Part shown: piece after piece, positions 36,001 through 47,039 of the stretch | Position numbering within the stretch: position 1 is the stretch's first letter | Layout: every line of letters starts with the position of its first letter | Assembly (NCBI GenBank): GCA_030549775.1 | Contig: CM060171.1 | Location: 67,001-131,000, forward strand | Origin: Tamarix chinensis | Taxonomy: Eukaryota; Streptophyta; Magnoliopsida; Caryophyllales; Tamaricaceae | Direction: 5' to 3' | Length of the DNA stretch: 64,000 nucleotides | Program-made: the position numbers and the translations under genes | The notes under the pieces: model-generated | Told to the model about the DNA's origin: nothing | Databases searched by the model: none | The model's input: only the letters and a program-made list of their open reading frames with translations

Positions 36001-39000
36001 GCATTGTAAGGTCTCATCTCCTAATATCCAAACAAGTCAACAAGTTGAAATTTTAGAAGTGAATGCACAATTGATACTCCTTACTTGCTTGTGGTCAGGA
36101 TAACCATGCCTCAACCACGATCGACAAAGAGCATAAATTGAACCCTCCTCTGATATCCTAACCTGCAAATTTCATACACAAAATGACCAACAGAAAGAAA
36201 TAGATACGTTCCTCAATTCGCATATTGCACGTGATCAGTTCAATATGTAAACTCTAATCACAAAAAACATACACTCATGACAAATTTGGATCCAAAAGAT
36301 AGCAAATTCCTAACGAAAACCCTCGCCATGGAAACAAATAACTAAATAAATATGCCTGCGCAAAGCAATTAGTGCTACTTCCTCATCAGGCTTCACGGTT
36401 AACGCTTCAATGGTTGGTGGCTTTCTGGCTGCTCTATCTTCCTAAATAGGAGGAAGAAGGGAAAGGGCTTTATGAATGTTATAGAATGAATGGTCAATGA
36501 TAAAGAACCTTCTCTTTAGAGGAGTCAAGAAGGTAGAGCTCCGCACTAAGATTTCGCTACCAAAGCTTCGGAATTCCATTCTATTCCTTCTTGCGTCCAA
36601 TCTCAAGACACATAACACCCCATATACACATATATAACACACCATGGAAGATTAAGAACTATAAAGACATCCCAGAATTTTGAGAAAATAACTCATTTAC
36701 ATGGATTCACCTGGCTTTATGATTGACCACAATATTATTAGTCTGCTCGGTTTACATACATGCAAGCACACATGAAAAATTCTATAAGGAAAGCAACAAA
36801 ATAAAAAAGGGAAATCAAAATATCTCTAAGAGAGATCTTGGTTTCCTTTTAAACTTAAAAACAAATAAATAAAATAACTCTAAAACCTCTCAATTATGTT
36901 TAGGATCAAGTAAAAATTACTCTTTAAATTAAAAAATATATAAATCACTATAGAACCAATGGATTACTTGGATCCACTGTCGAGATTAAAAAAAGGGGCA
37001 AAGAAAATAATAGTGACTAACAAGCTATTTTACATCTCACTGATAGTATATTCTATATATGTCCACCTTCTGTTACAAATGAGCTTTTTATTCGTTGATG
37101 CACTTTCTTCCTCTTCATGCTTCGGTTGTTCTTTGGGCCATCTTTCTTGTGCCCTTCTCTTTGACAATGCACACCTAAGTTAGGACGATACCGACACAAG
37201 GTGATGAAACACCCACCACCCAACTGGAAATGATCCTCGCTTCCATTTCCGCCGCATTCCTTCTGTTGATCACCCCCTTCTATTTCCACAATCAATTTAT
37301 CTATACGTTGGATTGAGTGGTGCAAAGCAATTGGATTAATATTGGACGACACTGTAAGCGCTCAAAACTCTCTCTAAGTGCTCTAAATCTCAATCTCACG
37401 CATGCATTGCCTACTTCATTGGCTTCTACTTTGTTAATCATGTTCAATTAAAAAGGGATATCGAGAATTACTTTTTGAGGATGATGTCAACTAATTCCAC
37501 TAACAAATGCTTATTTATAGAGGACAGATCTTAAATCATGCTTGGGTGCTTTCAATAGCGTCTACAAATCCATTGCTTTATGAAAATCACATTTTATGAA
37601 CAGAGAAATTGTAATCCCTAAAGTGTAATTATCATTGTGAATATTTGTGATGCCATTTGGTGACAAAATTCCAAAATAAAATATTAGAATAATAAAATGG
37701 TAAAAATGTAAAATAATAAAATAATTTGATAGAGTTATTGAAAACTTTAACTTCAAATTAATGTGTAGGTGCAATTACACTCATTATGTAACAAGGACCA
37801 TCTAAGTCCCTTATTTATCGAAGCATAAATAGTGCAGCAAGCCCCCTCTATGCTTTGTGTCCTTCCATTTCTTTTGTCTCTGTCCACTGTATGCTTATCT
37901 ATTCCTTCCTCATTCATTGTTTGTTAATATTCCTTGTTCCTTATCCATTTCTCCTCCCTCAACTACATTTCTTTTCCTTTATCTCTTAACCTTCATCTTC
38001 TTTCAATGTTGTATTTTGAATATTTCTTACAACAAAATTTAATTTCTTTTGGTTTCAAATGTTTAAACATATATATCAAAATTTAAGGAAATCATAGATA
38101 GATATCATATATGTATAGAACTAACTACTTTTCAGGAAGAAAAAAAGTCAGATTGTTAATAACCATATATAAATTACAATCACCATAATTGATAGCAGAC
38201 AGTGCAGATTAAAAAAGGTCTCATAGGGGAATAGCCATGTTAACTGTAATATAATGAATGAAGATTAAGAAACTGAAATAAAAATGAAATACATTAAATA
38301 GTGATTACGTAACTTTGAGAACTAATTAAATAAAAATAAAAACAAAAACAAAATTGAATCATGAATTTCATAGACAATTTACTGTCAACAAAGTGTTGAA
38401 ACAAAGTCAAAGCAAGAGGACACCAATAACATTTCAATATCAAAAAATCTGTAACAAATGAAGATTAGAAAATCCACAGAGAAGCAATAGATGATCAGGT
38501 AGAAGCGGTATGGAGTATTAAGCTATTGGTATTTGAATTGTTGATTTGTTAATAATGCCTAATTTTTAGAACTTCTTGTTAGTTTGACTGATTCCATAGT
38601 TGTTACACCACGTTAGAGTTGTTAAACGTGGGTTGCATATTTCTCTCATTTTCAGTTGTTGGGTAAGGCTAATTATAATCTGGTTCCCATAATTCAATAT
38701 GTTAAGTTTTGTTCTCAAACTCTTCTTCCTCTGATAAAAGTTCTTCTCAACATTGAGAACATCAAAGACAACAACAAGCTTATACAAAACTTGTGTGATG
38801 ACATCTATACTACTACTCGGTGGATCTGATGCATTTTAAAAATAAAAATAAAAATGGTTACTCCCCACATAAAAAGTGGATATAGATGAACTTAATGCTC
38901 CAAGACTTTCTTCCCAGATAGACAGATAGATATAATAAATTGATAACCATGGTAAACTCCATAAAAAGAAGTCTGCATGAACTGCAATTACTATGAAGGA

Positions 39001-42000
39001 GAGAAATGGCATGCATAAACTGCAATTCAGGAAGAGAAATAACAAAATTGCCAGCATATTGCAGTTGAACAATTGAAACTTTAAATTATAAAAGATATTA
39101 AAATTAGTGGAAGTAGTGGGAAAAAGATATAGGCAATAATGTGACTATTTAGTAGACAATTATCCTTATTAACTACTCCCTCCATTTCATAATATAACGC
39201 ATATTAGATTTTTATGTGCATATTAAGAAGCATTAAATTGTGGATAAAAAGTTATCTAATTTTACTAATATACCCAATGCCCACACTAGAGAATAACATA
39301 AGGCTAAAGTTGAAAATAAAGCATTTAATTGTTTTAATATTATGAAATAATTTAGAAGTCTAATATGCCTTCTATTGTGAAATAGAGGGAGTATATAAAT
39401 TACAAGTGGTGGTAAATTAACCACAAGGTTTGTGTATCATAAGGACCCTTTACTTAGTAAGTAATATAGATATAGATAATATAGATTGTTGTCAAAATGT
39501 TAGATGTAAAACATCTTCTGGGATCTATGATGTGTCATTACTTATAAGAAGGGCATTACCCTAGCACAGACATCAAAGAAATAACTCAATTTTGTCCCTC
39601 AAGCAATCTGAGAGTTCATAACGAAATAATTGGTCATACCAACTCATACAAATAGGTTACGATGAAGGCAATGACAAACATGCATATTATTTTTCTCCTG
39701 TTGTTGTCAGTCCAATGTCCTACAGTAGTGGGAAACTAGCGTTTTAGGTGGTTTATATTCCCCTCTTTTCATGGTATGTTTGAGTTTTTTGTAGGTGCCT
39801 TGATATGAATTACATACCACACATGCGCACACGCCACCCACCTACCCATCCAATCCAGATGCGGTTTGGTCTATGATTGGGCATGGGAATGGGACTCCCT
39901 TTTCTACCTGATTGTTTTAAATCTTTTTGAACGGTTCATCTTACAATGTTTTCAACTCATGTAGATCATTCCCAATGTGAGAGGAATGGGAGCCGAAGAT
40001 AGTGTCATTTTCTTTTCTTTTTTCCACTGCGATTTTCTTTATTTAAAGGAGGCTTCTGCTTTATTTTTTGAAAACCACTGAGTATTACTTCCTATTTTCC
40101 AAGCTTTCTCTCTATTGATTTGCACATAAAAAATCCTGGGTGAAATTTTACATTTTCCACGGTCTTCATTCTTGAGTGCACAAGAATGAAGGTCGGTTGT
40201 GTTAACCTTAGGATGAGCCGGCACACATGATTTGCACCGTGGTTGGGCCATAGTTCAATTCAGAGCAATGAAGCTCTTCACAGCACAACTACACTGATTT
40301 GATAAATTTTAATTTCTGCTCTTGGTTTTCATCTTAACTTGCAGCATATACAGTTTTATTATCCAACAATCTGACGCGAAATATTCACAATATACGCGAT
40401 AACGTTGGTTTGGCTTTTTGTTCACGCTTAACTGTGATTAATGTTTGTTGCTGCTCTGGCCTGCGTCTGCGTCTGCATCTGCCAATTTCTATATATAATT
40501 GGTTATATTGCTCTGTCATTGTGTTCGGATTTAATTGAATTCAGTGCTGCTGTGTTGTTTATGCGGTTTTGCTGAATTCAAATATTATCGGGTACCGTTT
40601 GGGATTGGTGGCTTGTCCTGCATAATTATTTCAGCATGCTACAGTGTGTGTTTGCTGGTCAACTTTTACTCACTGTCATTGTAAGATACTGTAGCTGAGC
40701 ACATTTTGATCTGCTGCAATTATTTGCTATGGTTGGTTGCTGTTTTAGTTTGGCATAATGGAAATAGCTATTGTTCAGTTCTGTATTTTTGGGCAATCAT
40801 CATTTTGCTCTATTGGCGTTCTGCAGCTAAGTGCTGCTATTACCGAAATCTATTATGGCTGCCAATGTAGCGAAGTTGATTCCTAACATGTCTACGATAG
40901 CTTATGATCCTGTTTGAAGCTCTAGAAGTTGACAAGGATACAGATACAAAACCCACCACTTTCAGCTCAGAAGGCAGATGAAGCTAGGAAAACAAAACTG
41001 TTCGAGACCATCTACTTCCCCATACGAGCAACAAATTATTTGATTTGATTTTCAACTTTACATCATCTAATGAGATATGGGACACTTTGAAGAGTAGTTA
41101 TGGTGCGAATGAAGCTAGAAGGAAAAGTAACTTGTGGGGAACTTACTACATTTTCAGATGGTGGATGACAAACCATTCATGGAGTAAGTCCACGAGTACG
41201 AGAAACTGATGTGTTGGGTAAAGGAATGAAGATTAGAGAATTTTTCACCCTCTTGGAGTGACTACAAAAACCATCTGAAGCATAGGAAAAAGGACCCAAC
41301 AACTGCATATCATATGCTTTTGGGTTTGTCGGTACAATCATGATTGAGTCTAATGCTGAGAAGAATACGTCCAAAGAAAAGGGGAAGAAGCCTCAAAAGG
41401 ACAGTAGAAGAATCAATCCAACTTTAAGAAAGGTGATAGAATCCAAAAGAAGAAGGTGGTTATGGGAAGGCTCATCACAAGGCATATTAGAGACATGGCC
41501 AACAAAACCACAATCAATCCAACTTTGAGAAAGGTGACAAAATCCAGAAGAAGAAGGTGGTTGTGGGAAGGCTGATCACAAGGCGTATAAGAGACATGGC
41601 CGACAGAACCAGAATAAAAAAGCTACTACAACTGAGGCTGAGGAGGTTATTGTTGTTGTGGTGGTGGAAGTGAACCTGTTTGACAACAAGGTTGATTCGA
41701 ACTTTGATACCAGCACTTCCAAGCACTTGTGCGCCAACAAAGAGCTCTTCCACTAGTTTGAGAATGGGGAGTATGTCTACATATGCGACTCAACAACTAC
41801 AGGTGTTTTACGCAAGGGACAGGTCCTTCTAAAAATTACCTCTATAAAATCTTTATTCTTTGAGCAACGTTTTGTATGTCTCCTCAAAACTTAGTTTCAG
41901 GTAGCTTACTTAATAGGGCTTTACTAAAATTACTTTTTAAGGCTAATAAGGCCGTACTGACCAAAAATAGGGACTTCGTAGGTAAGGGTTACCTACCTAA

Positions 42001-43383
42001 TGGGTTCTTTATTCCAACCATTAATCTTATTTCTATTAATGAAATTGCCTCTAGTTGAGAATTAGTGCATTCGAACTTGGCTGATTTTAAGAATAATATT
42101 AGTATATAACCTTTATATATTACCATTCAAGATATATCTTAGTTCTAAAGATGAGAATAAATGAATGTTTTTTAAAATAAAAGGCAGAAGTGGAAAACTA
42201 ATTGGATATGTCTCAGATAGAAGTGTCCTCACCTTTCGATCTCTAATGGTCAAAAAGGCGTCATCCTCGGCTCTATCACTGCATGAACATTAAAAATTAA
42301 AAAATCATTACTTAAGCAAAGCCTGTGTTCGGGGAGTGTTTTACTACTAAACCGCAGTTTTATACAGCTTTTTCAAATGCATACAAATATTAGTAAAATT
42401 ATATACTAAATATAATTAAACAGCACACCACAACCATTGATTAACAGCTACTTTCCCCCACAAAGGCTAAATTAAGGTGTGGACAGTGAAAATAAAGGAG
42501 GGACTTGAACCAAAGATGGCTCACTCTGTTTCTTTCGGGCCACTGCCATCGGGAATCGAGCATGGAAATGCACCAATCTGAACAAAATAAAATAATTCAA
42601 TAAAAGAGCACACTCAAGACTTCTTTTGAAGAGAAACGAACAAAGAATGCAAACCTTCGGATGTGAGTGCGAGGAAACATGAATACCCCTGGCTGGCGGA
42701 GCGGCGGAAACAGAAGTCTGGGAAGAGTACAAACTGGGCGGAAGAATCAGCGGGTTAAGGGCGTTTTGAGGATGAGAAGATATAAATGAGGGCAAGTTTC
42801 CAGCGGGACATACATGAAGATGAGGAGAATACGACAGAATCGGCCTTGGAGGATATGCCCCCGAATTGGCCGGCGTCAATGCCTGATCGGGCAATTGCAT
42901 CGGCCGATTACTGGTAGTACTGATGGAGGCGGTGGTGGATGCACTGGTGGCGGATTTTGGAGGAACGAAGCCACGGCCTGAGGTGGCAAGAGGGTATCGA
43001 ATAGGCTCCTGGTGGAGAGTTTTGGCTGCCGCTAGTTGGGAACGAGAGGAAAGTGTCTGATGTGTCTGTGCAGCAGTAAACAAACTGTTTTGATGCGGTG
43101 ATGGGAACTGAGAGGGGTTATGACGGCGACGTTGCTGCTGCTGTTGGACTTGGATATATTCGGGTGTTGGATGGAGATGAGGTCTTATCTGCGACTGTGT
43201 TTGTGCTTGGGATGGAGCTTGCTGTTGAGTACATTGTGTGCGAATTGGGTGAGCCGTGCACGAGGTGGGCGGGGGAAACGTGCCGTCAGATGTGACGGCA
43301 GTCGCCACTGCAGCGGTTGAATTGGTAGCGGCCAATGAACTTGTGGCGGATGGAATTTGGGATGTAGAAGATTTCACTGCCAT
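27054..43383 (-). CDS. GLTSCR-type BRM-interacting protein (BRIP1/BRIP2-like), 7 coding exons
   Basis: I joined seven - strand exons: 43383-42655, 42577-42525, 42278-42233, 36162-36085, 30470-30360, 27927-27848, 27165-27054. All introns are GT-AG, phases agree, and the sum is 1209 nt (402 residues plus TAA). Intron sizes are 77, 246, 6070, 5614, 2432 and 682 nt. Residues 1-243 are Ser/Thr/Ala/Pro/Gln-rich with a short poly-Gln run, typical of disordered chromatin proteins. The conserved part follows: IRDRK-VRISEEGS at the exon 3/4 junction, YALCRSWLRHG, a Pro-rich PKPLPLP segment, an acidic EPDDEED stretch, then a basic helix (LLQRHIKRAKKVRARLREER) and RIARYKSRLALLLPPL near the end. I recognise this order from plant BRIP1/BRIP2, core subunits of BRM-type SWI/SNF complexes acting in the nucleus. 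An in-frame TGA two codons upstream supports the start. The assignment is from memory of the family, not a search. Confidence 0.78.
28290..30190. repeat. Tandem duplication of about 0.95 kb inside intron 5
   Basis: Two diverged direct copies, roughly 28290-29235 and 29280-30190. Shared landmarks in the same order include AGCAAGACAAAATTCTTCAT (28352 and 29357), GACATATGAC followed by TCCCACCAGCAC, GTTATGGA and CTCCCTCCCCA. The copies differ by many substitutions and small indels, so the duplication is old. Both lie wholly within the 2432-nt intron 5 of the BRIP-like gene, whose exons they do not include. Confidence 0.8.
30252..30315. repeat. C-tract followed by poly-A and G-tract
   Basis: A run of cytosines (CCACCCCCCCC), about 22 adenines, then AAGAAG words and G runs, just downstream of exon 5 on the - strand. 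Homopolymers of this length are error-prone in assemblies. They lie in intron 5 next to the donor at 30359. Confidence 0.7.
31486..31830. repeat. GATATCGGCC-rich and CCGCGACC-rich block
   Basis: First half: repeated GATATT words with GCCGATATT, TATCGGCC and CGATATCGGCGAAATTTC. Second half: short runs of CCGCGAC, CCGCAACCG and CCGTAACCG. CpG content is far above the surroundings. TCACCTA flanks both sides (31472 and 31832), but true inverted ends are not seen. It may be a Mutator-like MITE interior. No gene. Confidence 0.5.
33480..34620 (+). mobile_element. Remnant of the same short gypsy-like family, + orientation
   Basis: ACTCTCCACCACAA...CACCAACTT-GC-TCCTT-GC at 33761 matches the inverted interior of the 20066-21586 element. 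The frame LEDKLVFQEG near 34050 is the usual end of a gypsy polyprotein, followed by ATTGATGTAAGG. Downstream sequence (CCATGGGAACTACTATTGAA near 34482) resembles the LTR end of the other copy (CATGGGAATCACTATTGTGG). It lies in intron 4 of the BRIP-like gene, antisense to it. Confidence 0.55.
39176..39391. mobile_element. Stowaway MITE (Tc1/mariner type), 216 bp
   Basis: Ends CTCCCTCCATTTCATAATAT and its inverted partner (GAAATAGAGGGAG at 39379-39391), flanked by TA on both sides. This is the classic Stowaway terminus and target. It lies in intron 3 of the BRIP-like gene. Confidence 0.92.
40855..42130 (+). pseudogene. Copia gag-protease remnant
   Basis: ATG 40855 opens MAANVAKLIPN, like a Copia gag start. 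TSNEIWDTLKSSYG near 41070 is the family's gag motif. STSKHLCANKELFH near 41720, then STTTGV and KGQVLLK, match the protease region. NLVSGSLLNRALLKL (41888) with VGKGYL matches the segment ahead of the GAG-pre-integrase domain. Stops and frame changes break it throughout. A duplicated piece around 41500-41600 repeats ATCCA-AAGAAGAAGGTGGTT. No integrase or RT follows. It lies in intron 3 of the BRIP-like gene, antisense to it. Confidence 0.7.
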
Positions 43384-44103
43384 CCTTCAGCGGGTAAAAT
43401 TGGGACTTGGGAGTGCCAATTGGTGGCGCCGAGTCCTCAGAGAGATGTGGTTTTTCAATCTTTCACTGGTTGGTGAAATCAGTCCTCAGATCTTGAAATT
43501 TTGAATGGAGTACGGACCCCATTGCAGGGCCTGAAGCCCTTTTTTTTTTAAAGCCAAGGACCGAATGTAAGCTATGTGAATATCAACTAATTTATACTTG
43601 GTAATTGGGACAATCCGTGTTAATAACTTCCCGTGATATAACCACCCCACCAAAAAAATAAATGTACTAATAAAAGAAAAAACTACTCAGTGATTGAAAA
43701 GAAAAAGGGCCAACTACTAATACACAATAAATCGATAATTATATATATATATATATATATATGGCACAGGGTTACTACAAAAAATAAAAGCAATCAGAAG
43801 AGTTCAGTTATCAAAGATAAAATAACTAGTGCTGAAAGTTGTGAATAAAAACAAATAAGATTTAAGACCTAAATGTTATGAATTTGTTAATCTTGTTAAG
43901 TCATCGTTAGCCTTACTAATAACAAAAAGTCAAGTAAGCATATATATATTCAACATTGTAAAAGAGGAAGGCAAATAATAAAATTTAAAAAATTCCCTCT
44001 CACTCTCTGTTTTCCACTAATATTGGCCAAAAGTTTTTCTCACGTTTAAATCTTTCTACAATCTACTCTAATAATTATCAATAATCATATCATCCTAAAT
44101 TAC
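43384..44103 (-). promoter_or_regulatory. Upstream region of the BRIP-like gene
   Basis: This 720-base stretch lies between the start codon and the Copia target-site duplication. The first 170 bases next to the gene are mixed in composition and probably 5'UTR; they contain AGGGC and GCCCT arms five bases apart (43532-43546) and an oligo-T run. Farther out it is AT-rich with a TA microsatellite at 43740-43760. I see no certain TATA box. The Copia element at 44104 limits the ancestral promoter to about 0.7 kb. Confidence 0.4.
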
Positions 44104-44243
44104 TATTAAAGTTATAGAAAATAAACTCTGCTATTACTGAATGAGGGATGATTCCCAATTTATACAATAGGTTATACTAATAGAATTAGTACTAACTAGC
44201 TAGCTTAACTAATGATAAATGGAAAATATTCTAATTTCTAACA
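44104..44243 (-). repeat. 3' LTR of the Copia element
   Basis: Starts on the - strand as TGTTAGAAATTAG and ends at 44104 in TTTAATA, where the other copy has TTTAACA. Preceded by the polypurine tract. Confidence 0.92.
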
Positions 44244-44415
44244 TCCCCCCTCAAGCTGGATCATGGAGATCAACCATGTTCAGCTTGGAAAGAAGAGTAG
44301 AAAAGTTTGAAAAAGGAAGAGCCTTGGTGTGAATATTTGTCAATTGATCCTTTGAAGCAATAGGCATGAGGTGGATGGTTCCATTTTGAACTTCCTCGCG
44401 AATAAAGTGACAGTC
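44244..44415 (-). pseudogene. Copia RNase H tail, beyond the nested insertion
   Basis: Continues the frame broken at 55088: HFIREEVQNGTIHLMPIA, then SKDQLTNIHTKAL, the standard Copia C-terminus, ending in TGA just before the polypurine tract. The junction duplicates CAGTC/CAGTT. Confidence 0.8.
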
Positions 44416-45640
44416 TGTAATTTTTCAAATTTTAGAAAACCTATAATTTAATAAATAACTTTTATTTGAAATAAATTAACTTTTAAAATTATTTAGTTTA
44501 ATTATTTTATGGATTTTTGAGTATATAAATTTGGATAGAAATATTTAATAAATTAAAAATAAATATTTTGTTATTTTATCATATCCTTTTTATTTAAATA
44601 ATTTTTCAAACTAATATTTTACTAAAATTATCCTTTTTAAACCAATATATTAAATTATATTAAATTAAATAATTTATCAAAAATATTACATTTTATTATT
44701 TTATAAATTAAATTATTTTATTTTCCTTATTTTTCCTTTTCCTTTTTCCTTTTCTTTCTCCATTTTCTCATTTTTCTTCTTTCTTTCTTTTTTCCTTTTT
44801 CCTCCTTCAGGGCGCCAACACCGGCCTGCTTCCTCTCCTACGCGCCTGGGTCGCTGGCCCGTTCTCTCTCTCCCCCACCCGCATCGACTAGCCTAGCTCC
44901 CCTCCTCCTTTTCTTTTTTTTCGTTTCCCCCTCCTACTCGAGCCAGCCCAGTTCCCCTTTTTTTCCCCTGACTGGCTTGGTGCTTCTCCTTCCCCTTTCC
45001 TTCTTCTTCTACACCCCATCCAACATCCCCCGACCTATCTGCATCGCCATGACTGCCACCCCAAGCACCATGCCCAGCCATCGTAGCCTGCAACCACTGC
45101 CACCACCTCTCTCTCTCTCTCTCTCCCCGGTCCTTTTTTCACCATTTTGGACCCAACCGACCATGCACTCCCCATCACACATGGCCTCCCTTTGCCCTTC
45201 TTCCCTTCCCTCTCCCTACCACCCTACCACCTCCCTGCCACCGTAAATGCTGCCACCGATCAGCTATCCGCTTCCCTCTCCTTCCTCTCCTTTTTCTCCT
45301 CCTCACCAGCCCTTTCCTGCCCCATTTTTTTTAGCCTCATCCTTCCCCGATTCCTTCTCTCCATTTTCTTCTCCTTTCATCATCTTTCCCCTATTTTTGC
45401 ACCACCGTCGCCCTCTACCACTTATACCGCGACACCAACCCCCTGAATCACCCCTGCCACCCTCTACCTTAGCCCCACACCACCACAACACCCTCAAGCC
45501 CCCTGCAATCCCTTCTTCCTCCCCTCTTCTTTTTCCCTTCTTTTCCCTCCCTTATCGGCAACCTCCTTGCAACCCCTTCATCCGCCGCCGTCCCGCCGTC
45601 TCTGCCGCCACCCGAGCCACCAAGCCACTTCCTGTAACCT

Positions 45641-45726
45641 ATGTTGCACGGGGACGGGGACGGGACGAAACGCGGGGATGGCATTTTTTGAAAATTTAGG
45701 AAACAGGGACGACAGGAAACGTCAAA

Positions 45727-45764
<38 letters not shown>

Positions 45765-46042
45765 TATATATATATATATTTTATAAAAAATAGATTAAAT
45801 TTATTAAAATTAAGAGAGAAAAATAAAAAATTTCTAAAATTAATTCTTATATTAGTTAATTTTAATTATTAATAATTATTTTTTAATAAAAAAATTAATT
45901 AAATAATATTTTTTTAATAAAAATATTAATTAAATAATTTTAATATAAATTTTAATCCGGAAATGTTTCTGAGAAGTTTTCGGGACGGGGACGTTTCTGG
46001 GACGGAGGGACGGCACCTAACTGCCGTCCCCGTGCATCACAG
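45641..46042. mobile_element. Mutator-like MITE, 402 bp
   Basis: Flanked by the exact direct repeat CCTGTAACCT (45631-45640 and 46043-46052). Ends ATGTTGCACGGGGACGG and, inverted, CTGTGATGCACGGGGACGG. GGGACG words recur inside both ends around an AT-rich core with a TA microsatellite (45727-45776). A 9-11 bp duplication is typical of Mutator-like elements. The related LTR at 1402-4374 lacks it near 1765, an approximate empty site. Confidence 0.88.
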
Positions 46043-47039
46043 CCTGTAACCTCCTCTACCACCCCACACCTCTTTTAGCTGAAATCAACCCCTACAACCC
46101 CTCATTTTTTTCCTCCCTTTTCCTTCCTTCTCAGCCCCGTTCACCCCTGTAGCCCACTTCACAACCTCACCGCCACCGCCGCCCTTGGCCGCCAACAACC
46201 TATCCCCAACCACCACCTACATCTCCTCTTCACTCCTGCACTCTTCCATTGCCCCAAATCCTCCCCCGCCTGCCTTATTTCATAGCCCCAAAACCCTAAT
46301 CCGAAAATAGCTCCTCCTTCCTTTTCTTCGTGCCACCTTCGACCCTTGTTTTTGCAAGCAGCTCATGCTGCATGAGCAATGTGAGATACTACATACCTTG
46401 GTTGTTTTAGTTCATAAATTTTAAGGTATAATAATATTTAAGTTAAGTGTTTCATTAATTAAGTTTATAAAGTCTTATTCTTTTGGTTTTATTATTTCTA
46501 TTTTCTAATGTGAAAAATATTGATATTATTATTAGGGATTGGTTTTGCTAATCAAAGCTTGGAACTTTAATGGAGATACCGGTAAGGTTCGATTTTGTAG
46601 GAATTAAGGTAATTGTTAAACCCCACTTAAACGCATGGATAAACGTATGCTAACACATTAGGGTTTTAATATGTTATTTTGCATGATATATATGTTGTTT
46701 AAAATATTATATGTAGTTGCTTATAGTGATTGATAAAAAGGAAAGCATGCTAGTTTATATGCTATGTGTGGAAATATTGCTTAAGGAAATTGTTTGGTTA
46801 TTAATGAAAAAGTTGAGTACCTATCCATGCTGTGTTATGTTATTGTAATCATTAATGCTTGAAAAATATTATTATAAGCCCTAGGGGCATTTTAGTAATA
46901 TGTCATGTGTAAGAATGTGGCCTATTATGTGTGGGTGCTAATGAGTATTATATTAAAATATAATAGTTTGTGGGGTTGGATGATGAAAATGGAGTAGTGA
47001 TATTAATATTCATGTGGTGATGATAACTTAATAAAAGTG

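Larger units (their letters stand above)
30471..36084 (-). other. Intron 4 of the BRIP-like gene (5.61 kb)
   Basis: Donor GTAAGG and acceptor TTTTTTAG flank this intron. It holds a gypsy-type remnant (about 33480-34620), a GATATCGGCC-rich block (31486-31830) and a stretch rich in AACCCAAACTAACC-like words near 31.9-32.8 kb. The intervals 32.8-33.48 kb and 34.62-36.08 kb are AT-rich and I see nothing definite in them. Confidence 0.65.
36163..42232 (-). other. Intron 3 of the BRIP-like gene (6.07 kb)
   Basis: Donor GTGAGG and acceptor TTTGCAG flank this intron. It contains a Copia remnant in the opposite orientation (40855-42130) and a Stowaway MITE (39176-39391). The rest (36163-39175 and 39392-40854) is AT-rich, with no coding exon I can support. 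The piece at 40350-40854 is probably the untranslated leader of the Copia remnant. Confidence 0.7.

Noticed and set aside
36364..36448. Possible extra BRIP exon on the - strand after CCTATTTAG, reading EDRAARKPPTIEALTV
   Set aside because: Open and coding-like, but the donor would be GC (GCATAT), and exons 3 and 4 already join at a conserved point (RDRK-VRI) without it.
37053..37352. 99-residue - strand frame in BRIP intron 3
   Set aside because: No recognisable motif, no splice context joining it to the gene.
42472..42654. Read-through of exon 1 to a 303-residue protein
   Set aside because: A donor at 42654 and three following in-phase exons with family motifs show this part is intron plus exon 2 in another phase.
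45247..45699. 150-residue Pro/Ser/His-rich open frame
   Set aside because: Same C-rich LTR block, running into a MITE; low-complexity composition only.
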